DNA of 64,000 nucleotides from Desulfoprunum benzoelyticum (lineage in GTDB: Bacteria; Desulfobacterota; Desulfobulbia; Desulfobulbales; Desulfocapsaceae), in NCBI RefSeq assembly GCF_014201505.1, contig NZ_JACHEO010000002.1:186001-250000 (forward strand), read 5' to 3'. Positions 9,261 to 18,344 of this stretch are shown here, in pieces (position 1 is the stretch's first letter; each line of letters begins with the position of its first letter). Under the pieces are notes generated by a model, which saw only the letters and a program-made list of their open reading frames with translations, ran no database searches and had not been told where the DNA came from. The translations under genes and the position numbers were made by a program.

Positions 9261-10105
9261 TGATCGGTGAAAAAACCATGGACAATCGATCTCCCTTGAT
9301 CCCGCTTCTTCTCGTCCTGGGCGGGATCGTCGTCCTCTACTACCCCTTCCTGCAGACCCTCTTTGCCGACTGGGGCACCAACGATGATTACTCGCACGGC
9401 TATTTCATCCCGTTCATCTCCGCTTACATGATCTATTCGGTCAAGGACAGGCTGAAGGAAACACCAATTTCTCCGGACAGCAGCGGCATTGTCCTCATCG
9501 CCGCGGGTCTTGCCCTGCTCGTTGTCGCCAAGATCGGGGCCGAATATTTTCTCCAGCGATTTTCTCTGATTGTCGTTCTGCTCGGGCTTGTCCTGTTTCT
9601 GCTCGGCAGGCAGCATTTCAAAATGCTGCTCTTGCCGATTCTCTATCTTATCTTCATGATCCCGCTGCCGGCAATCATCTGGAACAAGATCTCCTTCCCG
9701 ATGCAATTGTTCGGCTCCTATCTCACCGAACAGGTCATTCGCCTGTTGGGCATCCCCGTCTTTCGGGAGGGCAATATCCTCCACCTGACCGAAACAACCC
9801 TGGAGGTGGTGGCCGCCTGTTCCGGCCTGCGCTCGCTGGTTACCATGTTTGCATTGAGCGGTTTGCTGATCTGGATTTCGGATTTGAGTTCAGGCAGGAA
9901 GTGGCTCCTTTTTCTGGCTGCCGCACCGGCGGCCATTATCGCCAACATCATCCGGCTGACGACTACGGCAATGCTCGCATCGGTGTATGGCTCGGTGGTC
10001 GCCCAGGGATTCCTGCACGATTTTTCCGGCCTCTTCACCTTTGTTGTCGGCCTCGGCCTGCTGCTGCTTGCCAATAAGATTCTTAACAGAAAAACAACCC
10101 ATTGA
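9257..10105 (+). CDS. xrt: Exosortase (membrane cysteine transpeptidase-like)
   Basis: A 282-residue polytopic membrane protein of the exosortase family, thought to cut and transfer proteins carrying a C-terminal PEP-CTERM-type signal. The catalytic set is visible: Cys188 in AACSGLRSL, Arg233 in IANIIRLT and His254 in HDFSG. The N-terminal family motif SHGYFIPFIS is at about 46-55. Around eight hydrophobic segments are present. The protein is the short form without a fused EpsI domain; that domain is encoded just upstream with overlapping stop and start. No PEP-CTERM-tagged substrate is seen in the window, so the subtype cannot be assigned. Confidence 0.92.
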   Translation: MMIGEKTMDNRSPLIPLLLVLGGIVVLYYPFLQTLFADWGTNDDYSHGYFIPFISAYMIYSVKDRLKETPISPDSSGIVLIAAGLALLVVAKIGAEYFLQRFSLIVVLLGLVLFLLGRQHFKMLLLPILYLIFMIPLPAIIWNKISFPMQLFGSYLTEQVIRLLGIPVFREGNILHLTETTLEVVAACSGLRSLVTMFALSGLLIWISDLSSGRKWLLFLAAAPAAIIANIIRLTTTAMLASVYGSVVAQGFLHDFSGLFTFVVGLGLLLLANKILNRKTTH

Positions 10106-10139
10106 GAGATTTGTAAGACAACCAAACTGTTTGCGGGCA

Positions 10140-10295
10140 AATTCCCGGTAGGGCAAAGGCCAAGATGCCGCCCCCGCTGTCATTCCGAGCGTCAGCGAGA
10201 AATCTCGTTGTTCCCGATAGGGCAAAGGCCAAGACGCCGCCCCCGCTGTCATTTCGAAGCGAAGCGAGAAATCTTGTTTTTCCCTGCAAAGATTT
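10140..10295. repeat. REP-like palindromic repeats
   Basis: Two type-A REP units (CTGTCATTTCGAAGCGAAGC and a diverged ATTCCGAGCGTCAGCGAGAA version) separated by the GTTCCCGATAGGGCAAAGGC linker, between the exosortase and the deacetylase. Same family as the island at 2.8-3.7 kb. Lying inside a co-directional run, it could form a hairpin in the transcript. Confidence 0.85.
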
Positions 10296-10360
10296 CTCCA
10301 TTGCAGTTGAAATGGGCAAACTCCAAACGTTAATTTTGAAAGTGACTCAAGTGGATCGTT

Positions 10361-11185
10361 ATGAAACAGATTACCAACTACATGACGATCGATGTTGAGG
10401 ATTATTTTCAGGCCGCCGCGTTTGAGAAGATTGTCCGGGTTGATGCATGGGACAGCTTTGAGTCGCGGGTAACGGCAAACACCAGGCGAGTCCTCGAGGT
10501 CCTGGCGGAGCATGACACGAAGGCCACGTTCTTTGTCGTTGGATGGATCGCAGAACATTTTCCCGATCTCGTCAGAGAGATTGCCGAGGCGGGCCATGTG
10601 ATCGGCTGCCATAGCTATCTGCACCGGAAAATCTACACGATGACCCCGGATGAGTTTCGGGAAGATACAAGCAAGGCCAAATCGATTCTTGAGGATATTT
10701 CCGGTCAGCCGGTTCTCGGCTATCGGGCCCCCAGCTATTCGATCACCAGAAAATCCCTGTGGGCGCTGGACATACTGGCTGAACTCGGCTTCACCTACGA
10801 TTCGAGCATCTTCCCGATCATGCACGACAATTACGGTATCCCGGATGCGCCGCGGTTTTCCTATCGGCACCCGGGGATGAACATGGTCGAGTACCCCATT
10901 TCGACGGCTCTGCTGCTGGGACGGAAGGTACCGGTCTCAGGCGGGGGATATTTCCGCCTGTTCCCATACTGGTTCACACGACGGGCTCTCGAGACGATCA
11001 ACCGCAAGGAGAGCCAGTCGTTTGTCTTTTATCTCCACCCCTGGGAAGTCGATCCTGGTCAGCCGCGTTTCAGAAATGCATCGCGGTTATCACGATTTCG
11101 CCACTACAATCATCTGGAAGATACCGAAAGGCGATTCAGGAAACTGCTGCGTGACTTTGCATTCATACCTTTACCGGTAGAATGA
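10361..11185 (+). CDS. XrtA/PEP-CTERM-associated polysaccharide deacetylase
   Basis: A 274-residue NodB-fold polysaccharide deacetylase of the exosortase-associated type (TIGR03006/DUF3473-like). Metal and catalytic motifs: TIDVEDYF near the N terminus (Asp pair), the HxxxH-type CHSYLHRK, RAPSYSIT, and a late histidine in FYLHPWEVDPGQPR. The tail with FRHYNHLEDTERRFRKLL is typical of the subgroup. It probably removes acetyl groups from GlcNAc-type sugars of the exopolysaccharide. There is no signal peptide. It lies downstream of the exosortase across a REP pair. Confidence 0.92.
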   Translation: MKQITNYMTIDVEDYFQAAAFEKIVRVDAWDSFESRVTANTRRVLEVLAEHDTKATFFVVGWIAEHFPDLVREIAEAGHVIGCHSYLHRKIYTMTPDEFREDTSKAKSILEDISGQPVLGYRAPSYSITRKSLWALDILAELGFTYDSSIFPIMHDNYGIPDAPRFSYRHPGMNMVEYPISTALLLGRKVPVSGGGYFRLFPYWFTRRALETINRKESQSFVFYLHPWEVDPGQPRFRNASRLSRFRHYNHLEDTERRFRKLLRDFAFIPLPVE

Positions 11186-11325
11186 ACCTGATCGATTGTG
11201 ACGAAGTCTTCAGAGAATGCAGGTCTGATGTAGTAGCCGCCAGGCTCGACAGGCGCTGACCCCGGTCGATGCCCTGGCGCAATTTCAGACCTGCCGGCCG
11301 GGCTGTGCAATCGGCAACTTTATGA

Positions 11326-12432
11326 TCAGCACGGTTTTTCCAGCAGCACCTGGATAATTCTCTCCGCCGCATGACCATCCCATTTTTCCGGAACCAGTCC
11401 CCGGGGAATTTCTCCGTTCAGAATCCTGTGCGCCTGCTCGAGAATTTTTTCCTTGCTATTGCCGACCAAGGTGTTCGAGCCGACCTCGCAGGTGATCGGC
11501 CGTTCGGTGTTGGGCCGCATGGTGATGCACGGGATTCCCAGGACCGTGGTTTCTTCCTGCAGACCGCCGCTGTCGGTAAGAACGAAACGGGCGTTCATAT
11601 TGAGATGAAGAAATTCGAGATACCCGAGGGGGGCGGTGATCCAAAGCCCCTGCACCTTCGGACCGGTACTGAAAAAACCATCCAGGCCGAACTGCCCGGC
11701 CATCTTCCTGGTACGGGGATGAATCGGAAAAACGATGGGGATTTCCCTGGCGATCTCGGCTAGAGCTTCGAGAATGCCGGTCAATACGTTCTTGTCGTCG
11801 ACGTTTCCGGGACGGTGCATGGTCAACGTCGCGTAACCTTGAGGTGCTAGCCCGAGTTGACGGCCCAGATCGAGGGTCGCCGCCATCGCCCGGTGTTTGA
11901 GCAGAGTATCGATCATCACGTTGCCGACGAAAAATATCTTGTCGGCCGGGACCCCCTCGGCGGCAAGGTTTTCGTCGGCAAAATGGTCGGTGGTGAACAG
12001 ATAGTCACAAAGGACGTCGGTACAGAGGCGATTGATCTCTTCGGGCATCGACATGTCGCGAGAACGCAGACCGGCTTCGACATGAGCGACCTTGATGCCG
12101 AGTTTTTTGGCGGTAATGGTACAGGCCATGGTCGAATTGACATCTCCCACCACAATCACCAACTGCGGTTTTTCCCGCAGACAGATTTTCTCGAACTCGA
12201 CCATGATCCGCGCCGTCTGCTCGGCATGAGAACCGGAGCCGACCCCCAGGTTGATGTCCGGGGTCGGCATGCCGAGATCGACAAAAAAAGACTCGCTCAT
12301 TTTTTCATCATAATGCTGCCCGGTATGGACCAACAGATGCTGGAAGTGGTCGGGGTACGAACGCATGGCCTCGATGATCGGGGCCATTTTCATGAAATTG
12401 GGGCGGGCGCCGACTACGTTGATGATTTTCAA
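11326..12432 (-). CDS. wecB: UDP-N-acetylglucosamine 2-epimerase (non-hydrolysing)
   Basis: A 368-residue enzyme interconverting UDP-GlcNAc and UDP-ManNAc. Family motifs: INVVGARPNFMKMAPII at the N terminus, HTGQHYD, VEAGLRSRDMSMPEEINR, and TDSGGLQEE near the C terminus. The likely start is TTG at 12432, with GGAGG five bases before it, giving MKIINVVGARPN. The frame continues upstream to 12900 but that segment is antisense to the next gene and has no family similarity. It supplies a ManNAc precursor for the neighbouring glycan pathway. Confidence 0.93.
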   Translation of the reverse strand: MKIINVVGARPNFMKMAPIIEAMRSYPDHFQHLLVHTGQHYDEKMSESFFVDLGMPTPDINLGVGSGSHAEQTARIMVEFEKICLREKPQLVIVVGDVNSTMACTITAKKLGIKVAHVEAGLRSRDMSMPEEINRLCTDVLCDYLFTTDHFADENLAAEGVPADKIFFVGNVMIDTLLKHRAMAATLDLGRQLGLAPQGYATLTMHRPGNVDDKNVLTGILEALAEIAREIPIVFPIHPRTRKMAGQFGLDGFFSTGPKVQGLWITAPLGYLEFLHLNMNARFVLTDSGGLQEETTVLGIPCITMRPNTERPITCEVGSNTLVGNSKEKILEQAHRILNGEIPRGLVPEKWDGHAAERIIQVLLEKPC

Positions 12433-12508
12433 GAAAACCTCCGAAAAGATAAGGGGTGTCGTGGAAACGCCGGGATGTTCCTTGTGAGCATGAAAAAACC
12501 GTTGTCTC

Positions 12509-13750
12509 TCATTCTTGCCGTCGTGGAAACGGCCGGTACAACGGATCTCCGACAAGGACCATCTGCCAGGACAGAAAGGGGAGACTGAAAAAATAGGATT
12601 CGACCAGAGTATGCGAGCCGTCCATGAGCAACCCGAAAAAAGCTTCCGGCGACGGGAACGCCTGAACATACGGTTCCCCCACTGGACCAAGCGTCGCCGC
12701 GACCCCGTCTTCCAGCATCCGCTTGCACCAGGCCTGACTCGAGCCGGGGCGCAGTGTCCCGCATTCACCGCTGGCAATGTGGTAGCCGACCGCGCCCCTT
12801 TGCCAGTCAAACGCATCGACATAGCGGGACAGACTGTACCAGCCGCAGTAGAGGGCGGCACCTGGAGCCTCTCCCGGTTGAAAGAGGGTCTGCCGGTCAT
12901 CGACGATCACCGGCAACCGTCGAGATGCTTTCACCCCTGCCGCCGCCTGGTGGATGGAATTGTCATAGAAGGCGTAACCGGTCAGGGATTCTTGTTTTTC
13001 CGGCTGTTTCCAGCGGGCGTCGAAGTAGGCGGTTCCTATGAGGGTTGCCGTTTCTGTCGCCAGGCTATCGTCGATGATTCTCCTGACGACCTGCTCAGTC
13101 GGCCCGTCGAGACGGGCGATCATCAGCACCTCGTCCTTGCTTACCGGCAGTAATTGCCCTGCGGCGCCGAGAAAAAAAGGATTGACGACCCATCCATCCA
13201 ACGGATAGATCTCGGCCAGCACCAGCGCCAATTCCGAATCAACCGCGGCCCGGTATTCCTTTTTGCCGATCGTGCGTATTTTTCTGTCGAGAACGGCAAT
13301 TTTTCCATTGAGATCTACCGCAGTCGGACTTTTTTGGTCGTCTATTTCTCTCAACTGCGTCCGGATATCATTTTGTTCCGTCTGCAGCTGGGTGAGCTGT
13401 TTTTTTTCAGCCTTGTCCAAGGCCGGGGGCTCGACCTTGAGCGGCACCCCAAACATGGTGACGAGACAACGGACCGGAAGATGACCGGTCCTTTTGCGGA
13501 GAAATTTCCGGACCGGTTTGGCAATTTCTTCGTCGTAAACTTCGCGTGAGCAGAATTCTTTCTCGGTGGTATTGATTTTGACCAGATTCTCCCTGGGAAT
13601 GCCGCGTTTTTCCATGTAGTAGCGAGCCAGGTCGACACCCTCCCCGATAAAGCGGTTGGCCACTACCACGACCTCGGCCGGTTCCAGGGCGACAACCGTG
13701 GTGGGAACAAGCACAGATATCAGGAAAACCAAACGGCAAAAATTTTTCAT
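12509..13750 (-). CDS. TIGR03790-like exported protein of unknown function
   Basis: A 413-residue exported protein resembling the TIGR03790 family. ATG 13750 gives a signal peptide (MKNFCRLVFLISVLVPTTVVA) with AGGTGA upstream; the frame runs to 13906 but that part lacks a signal. Recognisable pieces are VVVANRFIGEGVDLARYYME, RCLVTMFGVPLKV, and late segments GAVGYHIASGE and LVGDPLYRPF. A central stretch rich in Lys/Gln/Asp (about 100-140) may be coiled coil. Family function is unknown. It is divergent from the VanZ-like gene and lies upstream of wecB. Confidence 0.72.
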   Translation of the reverse strand: MKNFCRLVFLISVLVPTTVVALEPAEVVVVANRFIGEGVDLARYYMEKRGIPRENLVKINTTEKEFCSREVYDEEIAKPVRKFLRKRTGHLPVRCLVTMFGVPLKVEPPALDKAEKKQLTQLQTEQNDIRTQLREIDDQKSPTAVDLNGKIAVLDRKIRTIGKKEYRAAVDSELALVLAEIYPLDGWVVNPFFLGAAGQLLPVSKDEVLMIARLDGPTEQVVRRIIDDSLATETATLIGTAYFDARWKQPEKQESLTGYAFYDNSIHQAAAGVKASRRLPVIVDDRQTLFQPGEAPGAALYCGWYSLSRYVDAFDWQRGAVGYHIASGECGTLRPGSSQAWCKRMLEDGVAATLGPVGEPYVQAFPSPEAFFGLLMDGSHTLVESYFFSLPFLSWQMVLVGDPLYRPFPRRQE

Positions 13751-13921
13751 CGTCACCTGCCGGGAATAGAGCGTTATCATTCGTCCGGCTGCTCTTCTAT
13801 CGTACAAGCGTCGGCGGAACGACACCGGAAAAAGCTTGCTCTCCCCACGTTCTCTGGTAGCCTGTCTACCGGACAGGGGACGCGTCGGCAATACCATATC
13901 AGACATTTTTCAAAGCTCCGG

Positions 13922-15235
13922 ATGGACAGGTCTTCCACTTCCCTCAAGCTCCTTACCATCCTGGTACTCCTTTACGGCGGCTTGCTGATTTATGCCAGCC
14001 TCATGCCTTACAATTTTACATCAAGCGTGGACCTTAGCCAACTGTTCCATGTCAGGATCTGGAATTACTGGCCCTTCAATCCCTGGGCCCGCTTCAGCGG
14101 CTCGGATTTCCTCAGTAATCTGGTCCTCTATGTTCCTCTGGGATTTCTCCTGGCGACCAGGCTTTGTTTCACCCGCATTGGCCGGCTCATGAGCTTCGGC
14201 CTGACGGCCCTGGTCTGCTCCTGCTTGAGCGCAGGGATCGAAACGCTCCAGGGCCTGACAATCTCCCGTATACCGAGCGCCACCGACTGGGTGCTCAACA
14301 GTGTCAGCGGACTGCTTGGCGCCGGCGTCGGCGTGTTCCAGGGACAATCACTGTGGGACAGAACGACCTCGTGGCTCAAGGACCGCTGGCACAGTCATCC
14401 TCTCGACATTGTGACCCTGAGTTACATGGTTCTGCTGGCAGCCGACGCCTTGTCTCCTTTTCTGCCGACAATCCTGCTCTCGCAGGTTTGGCGCAACCTG
14501 GAAAATTCCCATTTCGGTATCGCCGAAGGGCTTGCCCAACATCCCTGGCACTGGTGGCTGATAACCCGAGCCCTGATGTACCTGATCCTGACTTTCCTGC
14601 TGGCGGCCTGGGGAGGAACCGGCCACCGCCAGCGGGAATGGGGCAAAGCCATGTTCCTGGCGATTTTGTTCTCTCTCGGCCTGGAGCTGATGAAACCCAT
14701 GATTGTCTCCCGGGTCATCAATGTTGCCAATATCGCGATCGCCGCCGGTGGTGCCGCCCTCGCCGCCGGGATGGGATCGCTGTGCGCCGAACGGCTGTCC
14801 CGCAGGCGAAAGCTCGATCTTGCCATCCTGGCTCTGCTGGGCTACGAGTGCTATCTGGCCTGGACTCCGTTCAACTTTATCTGGAAGCTCGAACCGGCAC
14901 TCCGAAAACTTCCCTCGGCAGTCGAGCTGCTCCCGCTTTATCACTACGCAATGGGGGCCTCTCTGAACCATGTCAGGCTGTTTGTCCAGGCTATCGTTTT
15001 ACAGGGAATTCTGATATATCTGCTGAGGATGCGGTTTTTCCGGTTTGAACAGTGTCAGGCCCGACTTGCCCTGGCCGTGCTTCTCGCCGCCGTGCTCGGG
15101 TTTTTACTGGAAGGAGGGCAATTGTTCTTACCCTCTCGCACTCCGGCGATGACCGATATCTATTGCTTCATGATTGGCGCCGCCTGTGGGGCCCTGCTGC
15201 CTCGCATGCGCCAGCGTACAGAGGAACTTCCCTGA
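13922..15235 (+). CDS. VanZ-like multi-pass membrane protein
   Basis: A 437-residue polytopic membrane protein with a VanZ-like N-terminal half: SLMPYNFTSS, FLSNLVLYVPLGFLLATR and the IETLQGLTISRIPSATDWVLNS motif. The second half repeats a related pattern (AWTPFNF, LLEGGQLFLPSRTPAMTDI), so the protein looks like an internal VanZ duplication. VanZ proteins are linked to low-level teicoplanin resistance and envelope functions, but their chemistry is unclear. It ends one base before the CapA-like gene and shares its operon. Confidence 0.85.
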   Translation: MDRSSTSLKLLTILVLLYGGLLIYASLMPYNFTSSVDLSQLFHVRIWNYWPFNPWARFSGSDFLSNLVLYVPLGFLLATRLCFTRIGRLMSFGLTALVCSCLSAGIETLQGLTISRIPSATDWVLNSVSGLLGAGVGVFQGQSLWDRTTSWLKDRWHSHPLDIVTLSYMVLLAADALSPFLPTILLSQVWRNLENSHFGIAEGLAQHPWHWWLITRALMYLILTFLLAAWGGTGHRQREWGKAMFLAILFSLGLELMKPMIVSRVINVANIAIAAGGAALAAGMGSLCAERLSRRRKLDLAILALLGYECYLAWTPFNFIWKLEPALRKLPSAVELLPLYHYAMGASLNHVRLFVQAIVLQGILIYLLRMRFFRFEQCQARLALAVLLAAVLGFLLEGGQLFLPSRTPAMTDIYCFMIGAACGALLPRMRQRTEELP

Positions 15236-15236
15236 T

Positions 15237-16325
15237 ATGACGGAAAGCTCATCGACCACCATCCGCCTCGCCGCCATCGGCGATCTGCTGCTCACTACCC
15301 GGCCGGGCGAGGCTGTGGCGGGGCGGGGGTTGGAGGCCTTGTCGCCGGAAGTGCGCCGGCTTTTCGCCTCCTGCGATATCGTTGTGGCCAACCTCGAATG
15401 CACCCTGCCAGGACGAGACAAGGTCCCCACCGAGCCTCGGGTTTTCACCAGCGAAGACCAGGTGCGCGGGCTGGCGGCAGCCGGGATCAACGTGGTGACC
15501 CTGGGCAACAATCACGCCTTCGATGGAGGGGATGAAGGGTTTCAACGTCTTACGGCTGTGCTGGATTCCGATGACATCGCCTGGTGTGGCGCCGGATCCA
15601 CAGCGGCTGACGCCGGCCGCCCCCTCCTGTTGCATATCAACGGTATCCACATTGCAGTAATCGGCGTCGTTGATGCCTCAAGCGGCATGTGTCGCTTTGC
15701 CGGTCCCGCCTCAAGCGGCGTCACTCGCCTCGACCGTGAAGCCCTTTGTCTGCAGATTGAAGCCCTGCGTCAACATGTGGACCATGTCGTCATCGTGCCC
15801 CATTGGGGGGAGGAGCGCTTCCAGATGCCCTCTCCCGCCCAGGTTGGACAGGCCCACGCTTTTATCGATGCCGGGGCGTCGATGATCCTGGGGCATCATC
15901 CCCATGTCGTTCAGGGCATGGAGTGGTACCGAACGTTCCCCATTGTCTATTCACTCGGCAACTTTCTGGCCAATCATGTGTATTGGGAAAATGGTGATTT
16001 TTTGACGTGGAACCATTACGAACGGACCGGCTGCATCCTGCTCGCCGAATTAGGTAAAGACAAGGTTCAAGAAGTGCGGCAGATTCCGGTATTCGATGAT
16101 GGAGAGACCATCTCTCTCGACACCGAGGGGCAGGGAGAACGGTATCTCAACACTGCCAATCGGATGGTGCTCCACGGGATAACTTCTTCTCGCTACCGGC
16201 GCGAGAATTTTCGGGTTCGCTTCCTGTTGCCGATTGTCGCTCAGCTGCGGTGGAAAAATCTGCGTCGGTTGCGGCCGGCGCATTTCCGCAAGGCGTGGAG
16301 ACTTTTTTCCAACGGGTTGAAATAA
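15237..16325 (+). CDS. CapA-like capsule biosynthesis phosphoesterase
   Basis: A 362-residue CapA/PgsA-family protein with the calcineurin-like metallophosphatase fold. Motifs in order: AAIGDLLLTTRPG, VVANLECTLPGRD, LGNNHAFDGGDEGF, VIVPHWGEE, LGHHPHVVQGMEWY and YSLGNFLANH, which supply the metal ligands. The ATG at 15237 immediately follows the VanZ stop; an upstream in-frame start at 15174 would overlap VanZ by 62 bases. CapA proteins act in poly-gamma-glutamate or capsule anchoring. No signal peptide is seen. It is convergent with the beta-helix gene. Confidence 0.92.
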   Translation: MTESSSTTIRLAAIGDLLLTTRPGEAVAGRGLEALSPEVRRLFASCDIVVANLECTLPGRDKVPTEPRVFTSEDQVRGLAAAGINVVTLGNNHAFDGGDEGFQRLTAVLDSDDIAWCGAGSTAADAGRPLLLHINGIHIAVIGVVDASSGMCRFAGPASSGVTRLDREALCLQIEALRQHVDHVVIVPHWGEERFQMPSPAQVGQAHAFIDAGASMILGHHPHVVQGMEWYRTFPIVYSLGNFLANHVYWENGDFLTWNHYERTGCILLAELGKDKVQEVRQIPVFDDGETISLDTEGQGERYLNTANRMVLHGITSSRYRRENFRVRFLLPIVAQLRWKNLRRLRPAHFRKAWRLFSNGLK

Positions 16326-16371
16326 ATTCTATCCGGAAGGAGTAAACTGCGTCGAAACACCACCACCGATG

Positions 16372-17634
16372 TCACCTGATAAAACGGTCCAAAAATTGAA
16401 TGGCCGTTTTCTTCGGTGCAATCACCGGCGGTACCATGACGTCACCGAAATCCTGTTTCATCTGCCACGGTGCATATTCCCAAGGCCCCACCTGCTTGAT
16501 GCGGGGATCGGTGCTCCCGGGCGTCAAGGGGCCTTCTCCCTGGTCGGCAATCATTGGGTCGAGGTCGTACATCCCGTCCTTCTCCGATGTCGGCAGGATC
16601 GGTTTACGGCTGCTGTCCGACCGAAACCAGGCGTTGTCTCGGAAGATGAAACTGTCTGGATCGGTCCCGCGCCCAACGTTGAACATTGTGCCGACCCGCT
16701 CATCGGTCACTACCATGTTGTTTGCAAAAAAGCCGTTGCCGCTCGGCTTGAATCGTTGGTCCTTGGTTTCCTGAAGGATGCGTCCGATCCATTTTCCCGG
16801 CAGGAAAAAGAGGTTGTGGTGCACTTGGCTGTCCTGGGCGGTTACCCACGCCACATGGGCTTCGCCGCCGATGAAGGTGTTGCCGGCGATGGTGACATCC
16901 CTGGCCTCATAGTCTGTAATGGCGGGTCGGAAATATTGCAGCCCAGTGGACCCACCCAGATTGATGGCCCGTTCGCCGGCATTGCGGAAAAGAGATGTCT
17001 GCACCAGAATGAAACGCGATCCCCCCTTGATCTGGATGCCGTTAGCATTGCGAAATCCCTTTCCCCCCAACAAACGGCACTTCTCGATCAGCCCATTCTG
17101 ACAGCCCACCAAATCAATGGCCGAACCGCCCCAGCTGGCAATGCGACAGTCGCGGACGACAAAATGTTGAACTCCGGACAATTTCAGGGCATCGGCATTG
17201 CCCTTGGGTCCGATATTGCGGATCTCGAGGTTTTCCAAGAGCAGGTGGTGCGAGGGGGTTTCGACGTTGCCGCCATCGTCGATGTTGATGCCGTTTTTGG
17301 GAAACCCTTGAAAAATCAGATTGCTGAGTTTGACATACGAACAGTTGCTCAGCTTGGCCCCTTCGCCAAAACCTGTAAATACCGGTGGGTTTTCGGGATC
17401 AGTGCCGGAGATGACAATCGGGGCCGCAGCGGTACCGTGAATGGCTTCTAGATAAAAACCCTTCGAATACACACCGGATGCAATCAAGATTGTGGTTCCG
17501 GGCACGATCTGGAACAAAGCCTTTTTCAGTTCTTCGTGGTTGGTAACGGTAATGGTTTGTGGTGAGGCAAGTGCGCAGAGAGTCGACCAGAAAAAAAGAA
17601 CGAGGGACAGAAATAATTGGAGATGGAGGCGCAT
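16372..17634 (-). CDS. Secreted right-handed beta-helix protein (polysaccharide lyase-like)
   Basis: A 420-residue exported protein with a Sec signal (LFLSLVLFFWSTLCALASPQ) and repeated parallel beta-helix rungs (SYVKLSNLIFQGF, HHLLLENLEIRNIG, QHFVVRDCRIASW, QNGLIEKCRLLGG, RFILVQTSLFRNAG). The opening TITVTNHEELKKALFQIVPGTTILIASGVY resembles chondroitinase B/alginate lyase family 6 proteins. It could cut or edit the exopolysaccharide, but no catalytic residue set is confirmed. A GGAGGG-like site precedes the ATG, and a heptad-repeat tract lies just upstream. Confidence 0.8.
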   Translation of the reverse strand: MRLHLQLFLSLVLFFWSTLCALASPQTITVTNHEELKKALFQIVPGTTILIASGVYSKGFYLEAIHGTAAAPIVISGTDPENPPVFTGFGEGAKLSNCSYVKLSNLIFQGFPKNGINIDDGGNVETPSHHLLLENLEIRNIGPKGNADALKLSGVQHFVVRDCRIASWGGSAIDLVGCQNGLIEKCRLLGGKGFRNANGIQIKGGSRFILVQTSLFRNAGERAINLGGSTGLQYFRPAITDYEARDVTIAGNTFIGGEAHVAWVTAQDSQVHHNLFFLPGKWIGRILQETKDQRFKPSGNGFFANNMVVTDERVGTMFNVGRGTDPDSFIFRDNAWFRSDSSRKPILPTSEKDGMYDLDPMIADQGEGPLTPGSTDPRIKQVGPWEYAPWQMKQDFGDVMVPPVIAPKKTAIQFLDRFIR

Positions 17635-17650
17635 GGGAGGGCTCCTTGGA

Positions 17651-17671
17651 GTGCTGAGTGCTGAGTGCTTT
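17651..17671. repeat. Heptanucleotide repeat tract (AGTGCTG)n
   Basis: About three copies of the 7-base unit AGTGCTG/GAGTGCT between the beta-helix and TPR genes. It is the first of several related tracts at gene junctions up to 38.1 kb. Confidence 0.8.
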
Positions 17672-17678
17672 AGAGATT

Positions 17679-18272
17679 CTAATTGGAAAACGGTTTGTGA
17701 GGTTGTATTGGCTCGCCCACCATTATCTGCTGTTGGAGTTTTCTCAGTTTCCCGTCCCAGTGGGAATTCGTCGCAAGTCCCTTCCTTATAGCTTGCAGGG
17801 CCAAATCTCTTCTGCCCATCAAGGTATACGCTTCGGCAAGGTACGACCAGACTTTGCCATCTTCAGGCGCTTTTCGGAGAAAAGTCTTATAATCTTCAAC
17901 GGCCTTCTGCATATAACCCAAGGCCATATAGCAATCAGCTCGAAACCGCACAGCATGCGGGTATCTTCTTCCCGCTCTGTTCATCACCACTGACAAATCT
18001 TTGAGTGCCCTTCCGTATTGTCCTGCCCGCCCCCAAACAGCAGCACGTCCGTAATATAATTCCGTATTCCCTGGGTACATTGTGATCGCCTGATTGTAAA
18101 TCTTTAAAGCGGCCACGTTATTTCCCTGACGACTGTAGCTTTCAGCTTTACGGATAGAGGCATTCACTCTCTCCTTATTGGTACTGGCCAGGGAGGGATC
18201 AGCCCTCACCAACAGCCCGCCAAAGAGCAACGACACCAACGCCAACATAAAAATATTTTGTAACGAGCTCAT
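17679..18272 (-). CDS. TPR-repeat exported protein
   Basis: A 197-residue protein with a signal sequence (MSSLQNIFMLALVSLLFGGL, cleavage likely after VRADPSLAS) and about four TPR units (NNVAALKIYNQAITMYPGN, ELYYGRAAVWGRAGQYGRAL, CYMALGYMQKAVEDYKTFL, AEAYTLMGRRDLALQAIRKG). ATG 18272 is chosen because AAGGA lies 8 bases upstream and a signal follows; an alternative ATG is at 18305. It is likely a periplasmic protein-interaction module for polysaccharide assembly. Confidence 0.82.
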   Translation of the reverse strand: MSSLQNIFMLALVSLLFGGLLVRADPSLASTNKERVNASIRKAESYSRQGNNVAALKIYNQAITMYPGNTELYYGRAAVWGRAGQYGRALKDLSVVMNRAGRRYPHAVRFRADCYMALGYMQKAVEDYKTFLRKAPEDGKVWSYLAEAYTLMGRRDLALQAIRKGLATNSHWDGKLRKLQQQIMVGEPIQPHKPFSN

Positions 18273-18344
18273 ACTAGAAATCCTTGTCTTATAACCTTTC
18301 AGCAAACCAACAAACTATCTACAAAAGAAAGTTTCTGGCTTTTT

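Noticed and set aside
12433-12900. N-terminal extension of WecB
   Set aside because: It lacks family similarity and is antisense to the end of the TIGR03790-like gene; TTG 12432 has a good ribosome site.
16369-17451. 360-codon plus-strand frame
   Set aside because: Antisense to the beta-helix protein, which has a signal peptide and clear rung repeats.
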